Positions 22,110 through 36,946 are shown, counted from the first letter of the stretch. The stretch is 64,000 nt of DNA from Pseudomonas viridiflava (GCF_900601905.1 NZ_UWFA01000383.1:1-64000); one strand, 5' to 3'. Notes: generated by a model from the letters alone, not told the origin. A program made the numbers and translations.

Positions 22110-23435
22110 TTAGTGGAACTGCTCTTCCTCAGTCGAACCGGTCAACGCCGTCACCGACGAAGCACCACCCTGGATCACGGTGGTCATGTCGTCGAAATAA
22201 CCGGTGCCCACTTCCTGCTGGTGCGCGACAAAGGTGTAACCCTTGGCGGCATCCGCGAACTCCTGCTCCTGCAGCTTCACATAAGCCGTCATGTCGTTGC
22301 GGGCGTAGTCGTGCGCCAGGTTGAACATGCTGTGCCACATGTTGTGGATGCCCGCCAGGGTAATGAACTGGTGCTTGTAGCCCATGGCTGACAGCTCACG
22401 CTGGAACTTGGCGATGGTCGCGTCGTCCAGGTTTTTCTTCCAGTTGAAGGAAGGCGAGCAGTTATATGACAGCAACTGATCCGGGTATTCCTTCTTGATG
22501 GCTTCGGCAAAGCGACGCGCTTCGTCCAGATCCGGCTTGGCCGTTTCACACCAGATCAGATCGGCGTAAGGGGCATACGCCAGACCGCGGGCAATGGCTT
22601 GATCCAGGCCTGCACGCACTTTATAGAAACCTTCAGGCGTACGTTGACCGGTGACAAACGGCTGGTCGTAAGGGTCGCAGTCCGAGGTCAGCAAGTCCGC
22701 AGCATTGGCGTCGGTACGGGCCAGAATGATCGTCGGCACGCCCGCCACGTCAGCGGCAAGACGCGCAGCGGTCAGTTTCTGTACGGCTTCCTGAGTCGGC
22801 ACCAGCACCTTGCCACCCATGTGTCCGCATTTTTTCACCGAGGCCAGTTGGTCTTCGAAGTGAACGCCCGCAGCGCCAGCTTCGATCATGCTCTTCATCA
22901 GCTCATAGGCGTTGAGCACGCCGCCAAAACCGGCTTCAGCGTCCGCCACGATGGGCGCGAAGTAGTCGATAAAGCCGTCATCACCGGGGTTCTTGCCTGC
23001 TTTCCATTGGATCTGGTCGGCACGGCGGAACGAGTTGTTGATGCGCTTGACCACGGTAGGAACCGAATCCACCGGGTACAACGACTGGTCGGGGTACATC
23101 GACTCGGCCGAGTTGTTGTCAGCCGCCACTTGCCAGCCAGAGAGGTAAATCGCCTGAATACCGGCCTTGACCTGTTGCACCGCCTGGCCGCCGGTCAGGG
23201 CACCCATGCAGTTGACGAAGTCCTTGTCCGGACGGAAAGAAGGCTTGGCACCCTGGGTAACCAGATTCCAGAGCTTTTCCGCGCCATTTCTGGCGAACGT
23301 GTGTTCAGGTTGAACCGAGCCACGCAGGCGGACGACATCAGCGGCGGAATAGTTGCGGGTCACATTGTTCCAGCGCGGATTTTCAGCCCAGTCTTTTTCC
23401 AGAGCTGCTATTTGTTGTTCGCGTGTCAGTGCCAT
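22110..23435 (-). CDS. aceA: Isocitrate lyase
   Basis: A 441-aa enzyme that cleaves isocitrate to glyoxylate and succinate, the first step of the glyoxylate shunt. Catalytic loop KKCGHMGG with Cys203, metal/substrate segments SGWQVAAD (99-106), DAEAGFGG (165-172), and NCSPSFNW near the C terminus. It is the E. coli-length form, unlike the ~530-aa type I recall for P. aeruginosa. It is monocistronic between REP and a 525-base upstream region. It competes with isocitrate dehydrogenase, encoded at 30477-32705. Confidence 0.97.
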   Translation of the reverse strand: MALTREQQIAALEKDWAENPRWNNVTRNYSAADVVRLRGSVQPEHTFARNGAEKLWNLVTQGAKPSFRPDKDFVNCMGALTGGQAVQQVKAGIQAIYLSGWQVAADNNSAESMYPDQSLYPVDSVPTVVKRINNSFRRADQIQWKAGKNPGDDGFIDYFAPIVADAEAGFGGVLNAYELMKSMIEAGAAGVHFEDQLASVKKCGHMGGKVLVPTQEAVQKLTAARLAADVAGVPTIILARTDANAADLLTSDCDPYDQPFVTGQRTPEGFYKVRAGLDQAIARGLAYAPYADLIWCETAKPDLDEARRFAEAIKKEYPDQLLSYNCSPSFNWKKNLDDATIAKFQRELSAMGYKHQFITLAGIHNMWHSMFNLAHDYARNDMTAYVKLQEQEFADAAKGYTFVAHQQEVGTGYFDDMTTVIQGGASSVTALTGSTEEEQFH

Positions 23436-23960
23436 GATCGAAACCCCTTTCGCATAGGTTTTGTTGGAATGTCCTGCTCCGCCAAAACGCCCCGGTTATC
23501 GAAGGCACATTGAATGGCTGCTCGCTGATCAGATGTCTGCTGTATGTCTGGTTGCCGATGTTTGTCTGGATCACGACATTGAACGAAGGGCTCAAGGGGA
23601 GAGCGGGTTCAGGGCAAGGCTGGGTGTGCAATCCGGCTCGTGGATGCCTCGTTGCAGTCACTGCGCAGTTTACCGATGGACCGTTATACGCTTCCGTCCC
23701 TCAGGACAACTTCGTTCCAGTCGCAACCTCGTCAAACTGCCTTGTGGGCGGTGCGGACACGAATCGGCTCGTAGGATTTGAGCGGCGATCCGAAGGCTCT
23801 TTACAGGGCCTCTGATTAGCGGGAGCGAGGCAATCATGCCTCGTCATTTTTAACCCGTCAAACAATTTGTAGTGCTTTATTTGATCCACTACATATTTGC
23901 TCGAGTGCGACTAATCAGTCATTTTCGGGCGCTTTAGTGCTGGTTTTCCGCAGCTCCTGC
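23436..23960. other. Intergenic region between aceA and the secretin-like gene
   Basis: 525 bases without a supported gene. It should contain the aceA promoter. At 23821-23853 a short REP-like hairpin (GCGAGGC...GCCTCG) precedes CATTTTTAA and may end a plus-strand transcript. Short open frames here lack ribosome sites or recognisable domains. Confidence 0.6.
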
Positions 23961-24701
23961 TCAGTCAAGGGTTTGCACCATGACGCGCAATGTCATGTCG
24001 TCCCGGCCTTGAGTGGAATAATGCTGAGCATTGCCTTGGCGGTCAGCAACTGACTCGCCGCTCACGCCTGCCAGGGTGATCCATTCGCCTAAACGGCCGC
24101 TGACCTGGCTGTCGGTGCTTTGCACCTTGAACACGTCAGGCCGCTCTTGGCTGACCCGGTCACGATTGGTGCTGATGTTCAGGTGCACGATGTCCCCGGT
24201 GATGCTGGCGGTGACATAGAAGCCCTGCGTGACATTGCGATACTCGGTATTGCTCTGCGCATAGCCATAGGAGTCACTTTGCGAAGTGGTGACCGGGACG
24301 CTCTGGCCCACTTGAATCAGCGCTGGAGCACCTTCACTGGCCTGAACCTGTTGCACGCCGCCTTCACGGCTGCTGGTGCCGTAATTGATGACGCGGCTCT
24401 GATTGGCACCTGTGGCAGTGCGTGCTGCGCTGTCGCTGGTGTCGACGCTGATCAGCAAACGCCTGGGCGCGGTGTCCAGTTGTGAGAGAAGGGTGCGCAG
24501 TTCTTCGATTTTGCGCGGCTCGGCATTGACGATCAGTTGGTTCTGATAGGCGCTGACCGAACCGTCCTGGCCGAGGAAGGATCTGGCCACTGGCAGGAGC
24601 TCATCACTGGTGCGGAAGTTCAGCGGAACCACTTCGGTAGCGGCCGAGGCGCAGACGCTACATAACAGCAGCAGGGAAGTCATCAAGGTGCGCAAAAACA
24701 T
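23961..24701 (-). CDS. Periplasmic secretin-like domain protein (no pore domain)
   Basis: A 246-aa exported protein. The signal peptide is residues 1-20 (LMTSLLLLCSVCASA). Residues 22-85 look like a secretin/TonB short N-terminal (N0/N1) module: PLNFRTSDELLPVARSFLG, then LIVNAEPRKIEELRTLLSQLD. The C-terminal half resembles the start of a secretin beta-domain (GQSVPVTT, FYVTASITGDIVHLNI, GRLGEWITLAGV) but stops before a pore could form. No type II/III secretion or pilus genes are adjacent. The ATG at 24701 has GGAG at good spacing; upstream in-frame codons lack one. Role unknown. Confidence 0.8.
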   Translation of the reverse strand: MFLRTLMTSLLLLCSVCASAATEVVPLNFRTSDELLPVARSFLGQDGSVSAYQNQLIVNAEPRKIEELRTLLSQLDTAPRRLLISVDTSDSAARTATGANQSRVINYGTSSREGGVQQVQASEGAPALIQVGQSVPVTTSQSDSYGYAQSNTEYRNVTQGFYVTASITGDIVHLNISTNRDRVSQERPDVFKVQSTDSQVSGRLGEWITLAGVSGESVADRQGNAQHYSTQGRDDMTLRVMVQTLD

Positions 24702-24792
24702 GGTTTCCATTCTCCACTGATACAAATCGATAGATTCGAGTTTGCCACGTTGTCGGCTTCAGCGAGCGCAAGTTAAGGGTCAGACAGCAAAA

Positions 24793-24844
24793 CGCCCCGC
24801 CAGACGCTCTGAGCATAGTCATGCTGCAGGTGTCTGGCGGGGCG
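24793..24844 (-). terminator. Terminator of the roxA-GNAT transcript
   Basis: CGCCCCGCCAGAC (24793-24805) pairs perfectly with GTCTGGCGGGGCG (24832-24844). On the minus strand the stem is followed by TTTTGC. It lies directly after the GNAT stop. Confidence 0.8.
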
Positions 24845-24858
24845 TAAGGTGGCCGGAT

Positions 24859-25284
24859 TCAATCGGCGTTGCGGGTCATGTCCACATGAGGCAGGCCGGC
24901 TTCCAGAAATTCAGCGCTGACCACCGTGAAGCCAAAGCGTTGGTAGAACTCCACAGCCTGCACCTGTGCGCTGAGCTTCTGCTGCTTGAGATCGCGGCGC
25001 TCGGCTTCGCTGAGCAGGGCGCCCAGTAATGCTTCGCCGACTTTCATGCCGCGCCAGTCCCGCAGGACTGACAGTCGACCGATTTCACCATCCGGCAGCA
25101 GCCGTGCGGTACCGATCGCGTAGTCTCCTTCCAACGCCAGAAAGTGAATTGCGTCACTGTCTTCGGCGTCCCACTCCAGCTCCGGCGGCACGGACTGTTC
25201 AGCCACGAACACCGCATCACGCACCCGGCGGATGTCAGCGTTGTCTTTGTGCCAGTCCGCGACACGCACGTTGATTCTATTCAT
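24859..25284 (-). CDS. GNAT family N-acetyltransferase
   Basis: A 141-aa single-domain acetyltransferase. Acetyl-CoA motif A is around LSVLRDWRGMKVGEALLGAL (the R-G-M-K-V-G loop), and the C-terminal YQRFGFTVV strand is typical of the ElaA/YjcF-like subgroup. Substrate unknown. The ATG at 25284 overlaps the end of the upstream roxA gene by 8 bases, so the two are probably co-translated. Longer in-frame extension upstream lies inside roxA and is rejected. Confidence 0.85.
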   Translation of the reverse strand: MNRINVRVADWHKDNADIRRVRDAVFVAEQSVPPELEWDAEDSDAIHFLALEGDYAIGTARLLPDGEIGRLSVLRDWRGMKVGEALLGALLSEAERRDLKQQKLSAQVQAVEFYQRFGFTVVSAEFLEAGLPHVDMTRNAD

Positions 25285-26443
25285 CGGCAAACCCCAGGCT
25301 TCCTTGTTTGACCAGCTCACAGAGCAGGTTGCGTCCTTCTTCATCGGCCAGCCATTGGCCGAGGTTGTCACTGTGCAGAGCATCGGCGGCGCAGATCAGT
25401 TTCAGCAATTCGCGCAGGCTGCCCGGCAACAGACGGCTTTGGCCGCTGGCGAACAGTAGCAGGTCGTCATCGACTTCGGACCATGCAAGGCGTGCGCTTG
25501 GGTTGCGAATGAGAACTGCGCCCTGTTCCAGGCTGCTCAGCAAGTCGTCTTCTTCCAGCTCCGGGCCCGTGACCAGTTCCGGGTAGCGTGGCTCGGTCAT
25601 GAACTGGCCGAACCAGGTCAGCAGCAGGCGCTCGTCGCCCATGTGCTCGGCCAGCAGCGCTTTGAGGCGGTCCAGCGCGTCGTGCTGAATCTGGTGAGGG
25701 TCCGCGGCTGGCTGGGCGTCAGCGTCGGTGTAGCGCTCTTCGTCGGGGATGAACTGGCTGAGGAAGTCAGTGAAATGGGTCAGGACTTCAGCCGCGCCCG
25801 GTGCTCGGAAACCGACCGAGTAGGTCAGGCAGTCATCCACGGCCACGCCACAATGGGCCAGGCGGGGAGGTAGATAAAGCATGTCGCCCGGTTCCAGAGT
25901 CCATTCTTCGGTCATCTGGAAATCGGCAAGAATGCGCAGGTCGGCATGCTTGAGCAGCGGGGTTTCAGCGTCGCACATCTGGCCGATCTGCCAGTGGCGC
26001 TGGCCATGGCCCTGGAGCAGGAACACGTCGTAGTTGTCGTAGTGCGGGCCCACACCGCCGCCCGGCGCGGCGTAGCTGACCATCACGTCATCGATACGCC
26101 AGCTTGGCAGAAAGCGGAAATTTTCCAGCAGCTCGCTGACTTCCGGGACGAACTGATCCACGGCCTGCACCAGCAGGGTCCAGTCCTTTTCCGGCAATTT
26201 GCTGAACTCGTCTTCGGCAAATGGCCCGCGACGCAATTCCCAGGGGCGCTCGCCATTTTCGATGACCAGTCGCGATTCGACTTCTTCTTCAAGGGCCAGG
26301 CCGGCGAGTTCGTCAGGGTCGATCGGGCTCTGGAAGTCCGGGATGGCCTGACGGATCAGCAGGGGTTTTTTCTGCCAGTAGTCACGCAGGAAAACGCGCG
26401 CGCTGATGCCGCCCAGAAGTTGAAGAGGAATATCAGGATTCAT
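25277..26443 (-). CDS. roxA: Ribosomal protein L16 arginine hydroxylase (RoxA/YcfD-like, JmjC cupin)
   Basis: A 388-aa 2-oxoglutarate/Fe(II) oxygenase. The metal triad is His134 and Asp136 in GPHYDNYDVF and His197 in PRLAHCG, within a double-stranded beta-helix core at about 95-210, followed by a dimerisation helix bundle and a C-terminal winged-helix region. In E. coli the homologue hydroxylates Arg81 of ribosomal protein L16. The ATG at 26443 (MNPDIPLQLL) matches the family N terminus; an upstream in-frame extension would be spurious. It lies between purB and a GNAT gene, as in other pseudomonads. Confidence 0.9.
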   Translation of the reverse strand: MNPDIPLQLLGGISARVFLRDYWQKKPLLIRQAIPDFQSPIDPDELAGLALEEEVESRLVIENGERPWELRRGPFAEDEFSKLPEKDWTLLVQAVDQFVPEVSELLENFRFLPSWRIDDVMVSYAAPGGGVGPHYDNYDVFLLQGHGQRHWQIGQMCDAETPLLKHADLRILADFQMTEEWTLEPGDMLYLPPRLAHCGVAVDDCLTYSVGFRAPGAAEVLTHFTDFLSQFIPDEERYTDADAQPAADPHQIQHDALDRLKALLAEHMGDERLLLTWFGQFMTEPRYPELVTGPELEEDDLLSSLEQGAVLIRNPSARLAWSEVDDDLLLFASGQSRLLPGSLRELLKLICAADALHSDNLGQWLADEEGRNLLCELVKQGSLGFADE

Positions 26444-26482
26444 GTGTAACCTATTGAAAAAATGTGTTTTCGAGACAGCAAT

Positions 26483-26508
26483 AAAAACGCCCGGCACTGC
26501 CGGGCGTG
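26483..26508 (-). terminator. Terminator downstream of purB
   Basis: CGCCCGGCA (26489-26497) pairs with TGCCGGGCG (26498-26506, sharing the loop). Read on the minus strand it ends in GTTTTTAT. It separates purB from roxA. Confidence 0.82.
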
Positions 26509-26527
26509 TGCAAAAGTGCTGCGCAGA

Positions 26528-28648
<2,121 letters not shown>

Positions 28649-28652
<4 letters not shown>

Positions 28653-29779
28653 CGCTTGTCCTTGCTGTGCCAGGGTTCGGCAATTTCAATCACGCCGCCG
28701 CCCAGGCAGATTTCGCCGTCGTAGAACACGACGGACTGGCCAGGCGTGACGGCGCGTTGCGGCTCATCGAAGACGGCTCGGTAGCCATCAGCGGTCTGTT
28801 CCAGGGTGCAGTGCTGGTCACTCTGGCGATAGCGGACTTTGGCAGTCAACCGGCGTGGCGAACTCAAATCGACCGGGTTGACCCAGTAGATCTGCGAAGC
28901 GACGAGCGCCCGGGAAAACAGCCAGGGATGTTCGTTACCCTGGCCGACGATCAGCTCGTTGTTTTCCAGGTCCTTGACCAGCACGTACCACGGGTCATCG
29001 CTGGCGTCTTTGAGTCCGCCAATCCCCAGGCCCTGACGCTGGCCGATAGTGTGGTACATCAGGCCGCTGTGGCGGCCGATGACTTCCCCTTCGGTCGTCT
29101 TGATCTCGCCGGGCTGGGCAGGAAGGTACTGGCGCAGGAAGTCAGTGAAACGCCGCTCGCCAATGAAGCAGATGCCAGTGGAATCTTTCTTCTTGGCGGT
29201 CGCCAGACCGTGTTTCTCGGCAATCGCGCGCACTTCGGGTTTTTCCAGCTCGCCAACCGGGAACAGCGTCCGGGCAATCTGGTCACCGCCAACGGCGTGC
29301 AGGAAGTAGCTCTGGTCTTTGTTCGGGTCCAGGCCCTTGAGCAGTTCGGTGCGGCCGTCGATATCCCGGCGGCGCACGTAGTGACCAGTGGCAATCAGGT
29401 CGGCGCCAAGCATCAGGGCGTAGTCGAGGAACGCCTTGAACTTGATTTCGCGGTTGCAGAGGATGTCCGGGTTAGGCGTGCGCCCGGCCTTGTATTCGGC
29501 CAGGAAGTGCTCGAACACGTTGTCCCAGTATTCAGCGGCGAAGTTGGCGGTGTGCAGCTTGATGCCGATCTTGTCGCACACAGCCTGGGCATCGGCCAGG
29601 TCTTCGCGGGCCGTGCAGTAATCCGTTCCGTCGTCTTCTTCCCAGTTCTTCATGAACAGGCCTTCCACCTGGTAGCCCTGCTCCATGAGCAGAACGGCGG
29701 AAACCGAAGAATCCACGCCGCCGGACATGCCGACAATGACGCGTTTCTTTGCAGTATCGGAAAGGGTTGAATCAGGCAT
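28649..29779 (-). CDS. mnmA: tRNA-specific 2-thiouridylase MnmA
   Basis: A 376-aa cytoplasmic enzyme that puts sulfur at C2 of wobble uridine 34 in tRNA-Lys, -Glu and -Gln. The PP-loop GMSGGVDSS is at 17-25; catalytic cysteines are Cys108 in PDILCNRE and Cys204 in [10 protein letters not shown]. Sulfur arrives through the TusBCDE relay, whose genes lie at 49135-50522. It overlaps hflD and follows nudJ. Confidence 0.97.
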
Positions 29780-29839
29780 AGGAGTTCAATGGGTAGCTTC
29801 GAAAAGGACGCGATTCTAACAGGCCCGGGCTCGGGAGTC

Positions 29840-30286
29840 TCACGCGTTGTCGCGCAGCAGGTCCAGGCTGAAACGTTCCCCCTGCAGGTAATCGTCCACG
29901 CAGCGCAGTACCAGCTCGCTGCGCCAGCGTTCTCGCTGGGCGATCAGCTCATCGCGGGTCAGCCATAGCGGGCCGATGATCCCGTCATCCAGCTGATAGT
30001 CGCCGTGATGGTGCAGCGGTTTGGCGGCAAAGCAGATGCGCTGATAGGTCACGCCGTTGCTGGGGGCGGTGTACAGGTAAATGCCTACGACGCTGGTCAA
30101 TTCAACGTCCCAGCCGGTCTCTTCGAGGGTTTCGCGTACTGCCGCACGTTGCAGGGACTCGTTCGGGTCAAGGTGCCCGGCAGGCTGATTGAGCACCGCC
30201 TTGCCGCCTTTGAGTTCTTCAACGAAAAGGAATTTGCCCTGATCTTCAATGATCGTGGCGACGGTGACGTGGGCTTGCCAGTTCAT
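29840..30286 (-). CDS. nudJ: NUDIX hydrolase, NudJ-like
   Basis: A 148-aa protein with a complete Nudix box at residues 37-59, core RETLEE (51-56) for Mg2+ binding. E. coli NudJ (YmfB) dephosphorylates thiamine and nucleoside pyrophosphates. The ATG at 30286 is preferred over a TTG six codons upstream. It is located before mnmA as in E. coli; the intergenic gap is 60 bases. Confidence 0.9.
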   Translation of the reverse strand: MNWQAHVTVATIIEDQGKFLFVEELKGGKAVLNQPAGHLDPNESLQRAAVRETLEETGWDVELTSVVGIYLYTAPSNGVTYQRICFAAKPLHHHGDYQLDDGIIGPLWLTRDELIAQRERWRSELVLRCVDDYLQGERFSLDLLRDNA

Positions 30287-30324
30287 AGGGAGAGACCCGT
30301 TCAATAGTCATATTGGAATGATTT

Positions 30325-30412
30325 GTAGGAGCTCACGAGCACCGCGAGGCAGCGATAGCGGTGTGTCGGATAAACAGCCATCGCTGCCTCGCGGTGCTCG
30401 TGAGCTCCTACA
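30325..30412. repeat. REP-like palindrome, family B, copy 2
   Basis: TGTAGGAGCTCACGAGCACC onward (30325-30356) is perfectly complementary to 30381-30412, a 32-base arm with a loop of about 24 bases. A weaker copy lies at 5274-5363. It separates nudJ from idh. Confidence 0.9.
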
Positions 30413-30434
30413 GGGTTGATATGTGCAGATACAC

Positions 30435-30458
30435 AAACCCCGGCGCAAGGCCGGGGTT
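30435..30458 (-). terminator. Terminator of idh
   Basis: AACCCCGGC (30437-30445) pairs with GCCGGGGTT after a short GCAAG loop. On the minus strand the hairpin runs into GTTTGTG. It lies 19 bases after the idh stop. Confidence 0.72.
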
Positions 30459-30476
30459 CGGGTTTACGACAAAGCC

Positions 30477-33140
<2,664 letters not shown>

Positions 33141-33413
33141 TCAGGTGGAACTTTCAGTGATCTGCTCCACTTTTTTTACCCCAGCGCCAGTCGCAGCAGG
33201 CGCGGCGACTTCAGCTGCCCTGATTTGAACCGCATGCAGGCCTTTAGGCCCTTGAATGATTTCGAATTTGACGGCCTGGCCAGCCTTCAGAGTCTTGTAA
33301 CCATCCATTTCAATGGCCGAGTAATGGGCGAACAGATCTTCATCCTTGCCGTCGGCAAGGATGAAGCCATAACCTTTTGCATTATTGAACCACTTGACCT
33401 TACCGCTGAGCAT
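33141..33413 (-). CDS. cspD: Cold-shock-domain protein CspD
   Basis: A 90-aa nucleic-acid-binding protein. One cold-shock domain (1-66) has RNP1-like KGYGFI (18-23) and RNP2-like LFAHYS. A ~24-residue Ala-rich tail extends past the domain. The ATG at 33413 is chosen because it starts the CSD (MLSGKVKWF). The position divergent to clpS-clpA is the same as in E. coli, where CspD inhibits replication in stationary phase. Confidence 0.93.
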   Translation of the reverse strand: MLSGKVKWFNNAKGYGFILADGKDEDLFAHYSAIEMDGYKTLKAGQAVKFEIIQGPKGLHAVQIRAAEVAAPAATGAGVKKVEQITESST

Positions 33414-33633
33414 AGTCACATCCCTCTGCAAAGGACTCCGTTGGGAGTATCATCCACCTCATCCGCCGGACCGAAAAAAATTTTGGTTGACTGCGCGGAC
33501 CCTTTTTACCCAATGTGGGTTCTATTGTTTGTAACACCGTTTAGCCGATAGTCAAGGTCATGCGGCGGTCCATTTGAAAACCGGTCAGACTGCGACTAAT
33601 TATTCAATCCGCCTTGAACGAACCTTTCTTTCC

Positions 33634-33996
33634 ATGCATGCAATCAGCAAGATTCGACTAACATCAAATCAGGACAGCCCCGATTCCCATGAGGATGACG
33701 CGTCTGGCACCGCAGTTCAGGATGCCAAGCCTGCGTTACAGGCGCCACCGATGTACAAGGTGGTTTTATTCAATGACGATTACACCCCGATGGATTTCGT
33801 TGTCGAAGTGCTCGAGGTGTTCTTCAACCTGAATCGCGAGCTGGCGACCAAGGTCATGCTGGCCGTCCATACAGAGGGGCGGGCAGTATGTGGATTGTTT
33901 ACCCGCGACATCGCCGAGACCAAGGCAATGCAGGTCAACCAATACGCCAGGGAAAGCCAGCATCCACTACTCTGTGAGATCGAGAAGGACGGTTAA
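33634..33996 (+). CDS. clpS: ATP-dependent Clp protease adaptor ClpS
   Basis: A 120-aa adaptor that hands N-degron proteins to ClpAP. The disordered N-terminal tail (1-38) is followed by the ClpS core. The N-degron pocket residues Asn47, Asp48, Asp49 (in [11 protein letters not shown]) and His79 ([10 protein letters not shown]) are present. The ATG at 33634 gives the [10 protein letters not shown] start; a longer in-frame start at 33574 is unlikely. It lies 30 bases before clpA. Confidence 0.97.
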   Translation: MHAISKIRLTSNQDSPDSHEDDASGTAVQDAKPALQAPPMYKVVLFNDDYTPMDFVVEVLEVFFNLNRELATKVMLAVHTEGRAVCGLFTRDIAETKAMQVNQYARESQHPLLCEIEKDG

Positions 33997-34026
33997 ACGC
34001 CGACCACTTGGGTATGAGGTGAAGCT

Positions 34027-36297
34027 ATGTTAAACCGTGAGCTCGAAGTCACCCTCAATCTGGCCTTCAAGGAGGCACGTTCGAAACGTCATGAGTTCAT
34101 GACTGTCGAGCACCTTCTGCTGGCCTTATTGGACAATGAGGCTGCCGCCACTGTTCTGCGTGCCTGCGGCGCGAACCTCGATAAACTCAAGCATGATCTG
34201 CAGGAGTTTATCGACTCCACGACACCGTTGATCCCGGTTCATGACGAAGATCGCGAAACCCAGCCAACCCTGGGCTTCCAGCGCGTGTTGCAACGTGCTG
34301 TTTTTCATGTGCAAAGCTCGGGTAAACGAGAAGTCACCGGCGCCAATGTGCTGGTGGCCATTTTCAGTGAGCAGGAAAGTCAGGCCGTGTTCTTGCTCAA
34401 GCAGCAAAGCGTGGCCCGCATTGATGTCGTCAATTACATCGCTCATGGCATATCGAAAGTGCCTGGGCACGGCGATCACTCTGAAGGTGAGCAAGATATG
34501 CAGGACGACGAGGGTGGTGAGTCTTCTGCTTCAGGTAATCCTCTGGATGCCTATGCCAGCAATCTTAACGAACTCGCTCGCCAGGGCCGCATCGACCCGC
34601 TGGTCGGGCGCGAGCTTGAAGTTGAGCGCGTAGCGCAGATTCTGGCCCGGCGTCGCAAGAACAACCCGCTGCTGGTCGGTGAGGCTGGCGTCGGCAAAAC
34701 GGCTATTGCCGAAGGTCTGGCCAAGCGTATCGTCGACAATCAGGTCCCTGATCTGCTTGCCAGTAGCGTTGTGTACTCCCTTGATCTGGGCGCATTGCTT
34801 GCCGGTACCAAATACCGTGGTGATTTCGAGAAGCGCTTCAAGGCGCTGCTCCACGAACTGAAGAAGCGTCCTCACGCCATTCTGTTCATCGATGAAATCC
34901 ACACCATCATTGGTGCCGGTGCTGCGTCGGGCGGCGTCATGGATGCCTCGAACCTGCTCAAGCCGCTGTTGTCTTCGGGAGATATCCGTTGTATCGGTTC
35001 GACAACGTTCCAGGAATTTCGCGGCATTTTCGAGAAAGATCGCGCGTTGGCCCGACGCTTCCAGAAAGTCGACGTTTCGGAGCCTTCGGTGGAAGACACC
35101 ATCGGTATCCTGCGTGGCCTGAAGGGTCGTTTCGAAGCGCATCACAATATCGAGTACAGCGACGAAGCCTTGCGCGCCGCTGCCGAGCTGGCATCGCGCT
35201 ACATCAATGATCGTCACATGCCGGACAAGGCGATTGACGTGATCGACGAAGCGGGTGCCTATCAGCGTCTGCAGCCTGTCGAGAAGCGTGTGAAGCGCAT
35301 CGAAGTGCCGCAAGTGGAAGATATCGTCGCTAAAATTGCGCGTATTCCGCCCAAGCATGTCAACAGCTCCGACAAGGAACTGCTGCGCAACCTCGAGCGC
35401 GACTTGAAGTTGACCGTGTTTGGTCAGGATGCGGCCATCGACTCCTTGTCGACTGCTATCAAGCTGTCTCGTGCCGGTCTCAAGTCTCCGGACAAGCCGG
35501 TAGGTTCGTTCCTGTTCGCCGGTCCTACCGGTGTCGGCAAGACCGAAGCTGCTCGGCAGTTAGCCAAGGCGCTGGGTATCGAGCTAGTGCGTTTCGACAT
35601 GTCCGAGTACATGGAGCGCCACACCGTCTCTCGTCTGATTGGCGCGCCTCCGGGCTACGTCGGGTTCGATCAGGGCGGTCTGTTGACCGAAGCGATCACT
35701 AAGCAGCCGCACTGTGTTTTGCTGCTTGATGAAATCGAAAAGGCTCACCCTGAAGTTTTCAACCTGCTGTTGCAGGTCATGGACCACGGCACGCTGACCG
35801 ATAACAACGGTCGCAAGGCGGACTTCCGCAACGTGATCGTGATCATGACCACCAACGCCGGGGCGGAAACCGCAGCGCGCGCTTCGATTGGCTTTACGCA
35901 TCAGGACCACTCCTCTGATGCGATGGAAGTCATCAAGAAGAGCTTCACGCCTGAGTTCCGCAACCGTCTGGACACCATTATCCAGTTTGGTCGCCTCAGT
36001 CATGAGGTCATCAAAAGCGTGGTGGACAAGTTCCTCACCGAGCTTCAGGCGCAGCTGGAAGACAAGCGTGTGCTGCTTGAAGTCAGTGATGCAGCGCGCA
36101 GTTACCTGGCTGAAGGTGGCTACGATGCGGCAATGGGTGCCCGACCAATGGCGCGTTTGATCCAGGACAAGATCAAGCGTCCGCTGGCTGAAGAAATACT
36201 CTTCGGTGAATTGGCCGAGCATGGCGGGGTGGTACATATCGACTTCAGGGATGGCGAGATCACCTTCGACTACGAAACTACGGCAGAAATGGCTTAA
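34027..36297 (+). CDS. clpA: ATP-dependent Clp protease ATP-binding subunit ClpA
   Basis: A 756-aa AAA+ unfoldase. N domain (1-~143) binds ClpS; first AAA module with Walker A GEAGVGKT (218-225) and Walker [10 protein letters not shown]; second with GPTGVGKT (499-506) and [11 protein letters not shown]. The ClpP-docking IGF loop is at 621-623 (ASIGFTHQ). Length matches E. coli (758 aa). It is co-transcribed with clpS and ends at a strong terminator. Confidence 0.98.
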   Translation: MLNRELEVTLNLAFKEARSKRHEFMTVEHLLLALLDNEAAATVLRACGANLDKLKHDLQEFIDSTTPLIPVHDEDRETQPTLGFQRVLQRAVFHVQSSGKREVTGANVLVAIFSEQESQAVFLLKQQSVARIDVVNYIAHGISKVPGHGDHSEGEQDMQDDEGGESSASGNPLDAYASNLNELARQGRIDPLVGRELEVERVAQILARRRKNNPLLVGEAGVGKTAIAEGLAKRIVDNQVPDLLASSVVYSLDLGALLAGTKYRGDFEKRFKALLHELKKRPHAILFIDEIHTIIGAGAASGGVMDASNLLKPLLSSGDIRCIGSTTFQEFRGIFEKDRALARRFQKVDVSEPSVEDTIGILRGLKGRFEAHHNIEYSDEALRAAAELASRYINDRHMPDKAIDVIDEAGAYQRLQPVEKRVKRIEVPQVEDIVAKIARIPPKHVNSSDKELLRNLERDLKLTVFGQDAAIDSLSTAIKLSRAGLKSPDKPVGSFLFAGPTGVGKTEAARQLAKALGIELVRFDMSEYMERHTVSRLIGAPPGYVGFDQGGLLTEAITKQPHCVLLLDEIEKAHPEVFNLLLQVMDHGTLTDNNGRKADFRNVIVIMTTNAGAETAARASIGFTHQDHSSDAMEVIKKSFTPEFRNRLDTIIQFGRLSHEVIKSVVDKFLTELQAQLEDKRVLLEVSDAARSYLAEGGYDAAMGARPMARLIQDKIKRPLAEEILFGELAEHGGVVHIDFRDGEITFDYETTAEMA

Positions 36298-36310
36298 CTC
36301 CCAAGCCACA

Positions 36311-36350
36311 CAAAAAGCCCCGCATCTTGTAAGAGGTGTGGGGTTTTTTT
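36311..36350 (+). terminator. Terminator of clpS-clpA
   Basis: AGCCCCGCATCTT (36316-36328) pairs with AAGAGGTGTGGGGTT with one offset, followed by seven T. It lies 14 bases after the clpA stop. Confidence 0.92.
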
Positions 36351-36432
36351 GTGCCTGTGATTCTGTTGGGGCGAGGCTTGGCGGCGATAAGATCTATGGG
36401 ATCTATGCTAGATCGCATCCAGTCTTATCGCG

Positions 36433-36851
36433 GCATGGGTATCTACATATCTTTTGTGTACATATCCATTTCTGCGGTGATGGCTGCTTTGGGTTGCGCC
36501 CTTACGGCGCGTCACTTTTGGCAAACAGCCCCAAAAGTAACCAAAAGGTCCTTGCCCCACCACTCGGTCCCTCGCCTAGGCTCGGCATGCCCGTAATCCG
36601 ACATTGAGGCGTGGGGCCGCCGCCAACGGCCATCCATGGCCTGGGGCGGCTAAGCCGGCTCCCTGCCGGCTTGCCCCACGGTTCAAGGTCTGCGGTCGGG
36701 TACACCGAGCCTAGGCGAGGTGCCGAGTGGTAGGGCAAGAGCGCTTTGGTTACTTTCGCGCTTTTCGAAAGTGACGCGCCGTAAGGGCGCAACCCAAAGC
36801 AGCCATCACCGCGGCAACGGATATGTACAAAAGATGTGTGGATATCCATGC
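36433..36851. repeat. ~420-bp nested palindrome between clpA and infA
   Basis: Left arm (36433-36585) and right arm (36705-36851) are imperfect inverted copies. They share perfect blocks such as GGTGATGGCTGCTTTGGGTT, GCGCCCTTACGGCGCGTCAC, AAAGTAACCAAA and CGCCTAGGCTCGG. The central ~119 bases fold further: CGTGGGGC (36610-36617) pairs with GCCCCACG (36673-36680), enclosing GCCGCC/GGCGGC and AGCCGGC/GCCGGCT hairpins. Because of symmetry both strands contain a similar short frame reading CFGLRPYGASL. I regard those frames as non-coding. It may be a high-copy intergenic element or MITE. Confidence 0.85.
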
Positions 36852-36904
36852 TTATCGCGGGCAAATACCGCTCCCACAGGTGCGGAGCAAAAAAGCAGGC
36901 ACAC

Positions 36905-36934
36905 AAAAACGCCCGGCAGAAGCCGGGCGTTTTT
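36905..36934 (-). terminator. Terminator of infA
   Basis: CGCCCGGC pairs with GCCGGGCG around AGAA, with A-rich flank before and TTTTTG after, so it may act in both directions. It lies 13 bases after the infA stop. Confidence 0.88.
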
Positions 36935-36946
36935 GTTAAGACCTGT

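Noticed and set aside
36336..36906. Short frames on both strands within the clpA-infA palindrome
   Set aside because: The same peptide appears on opposite strands because of inverted symmetry. No ribosome site or known family was seen.
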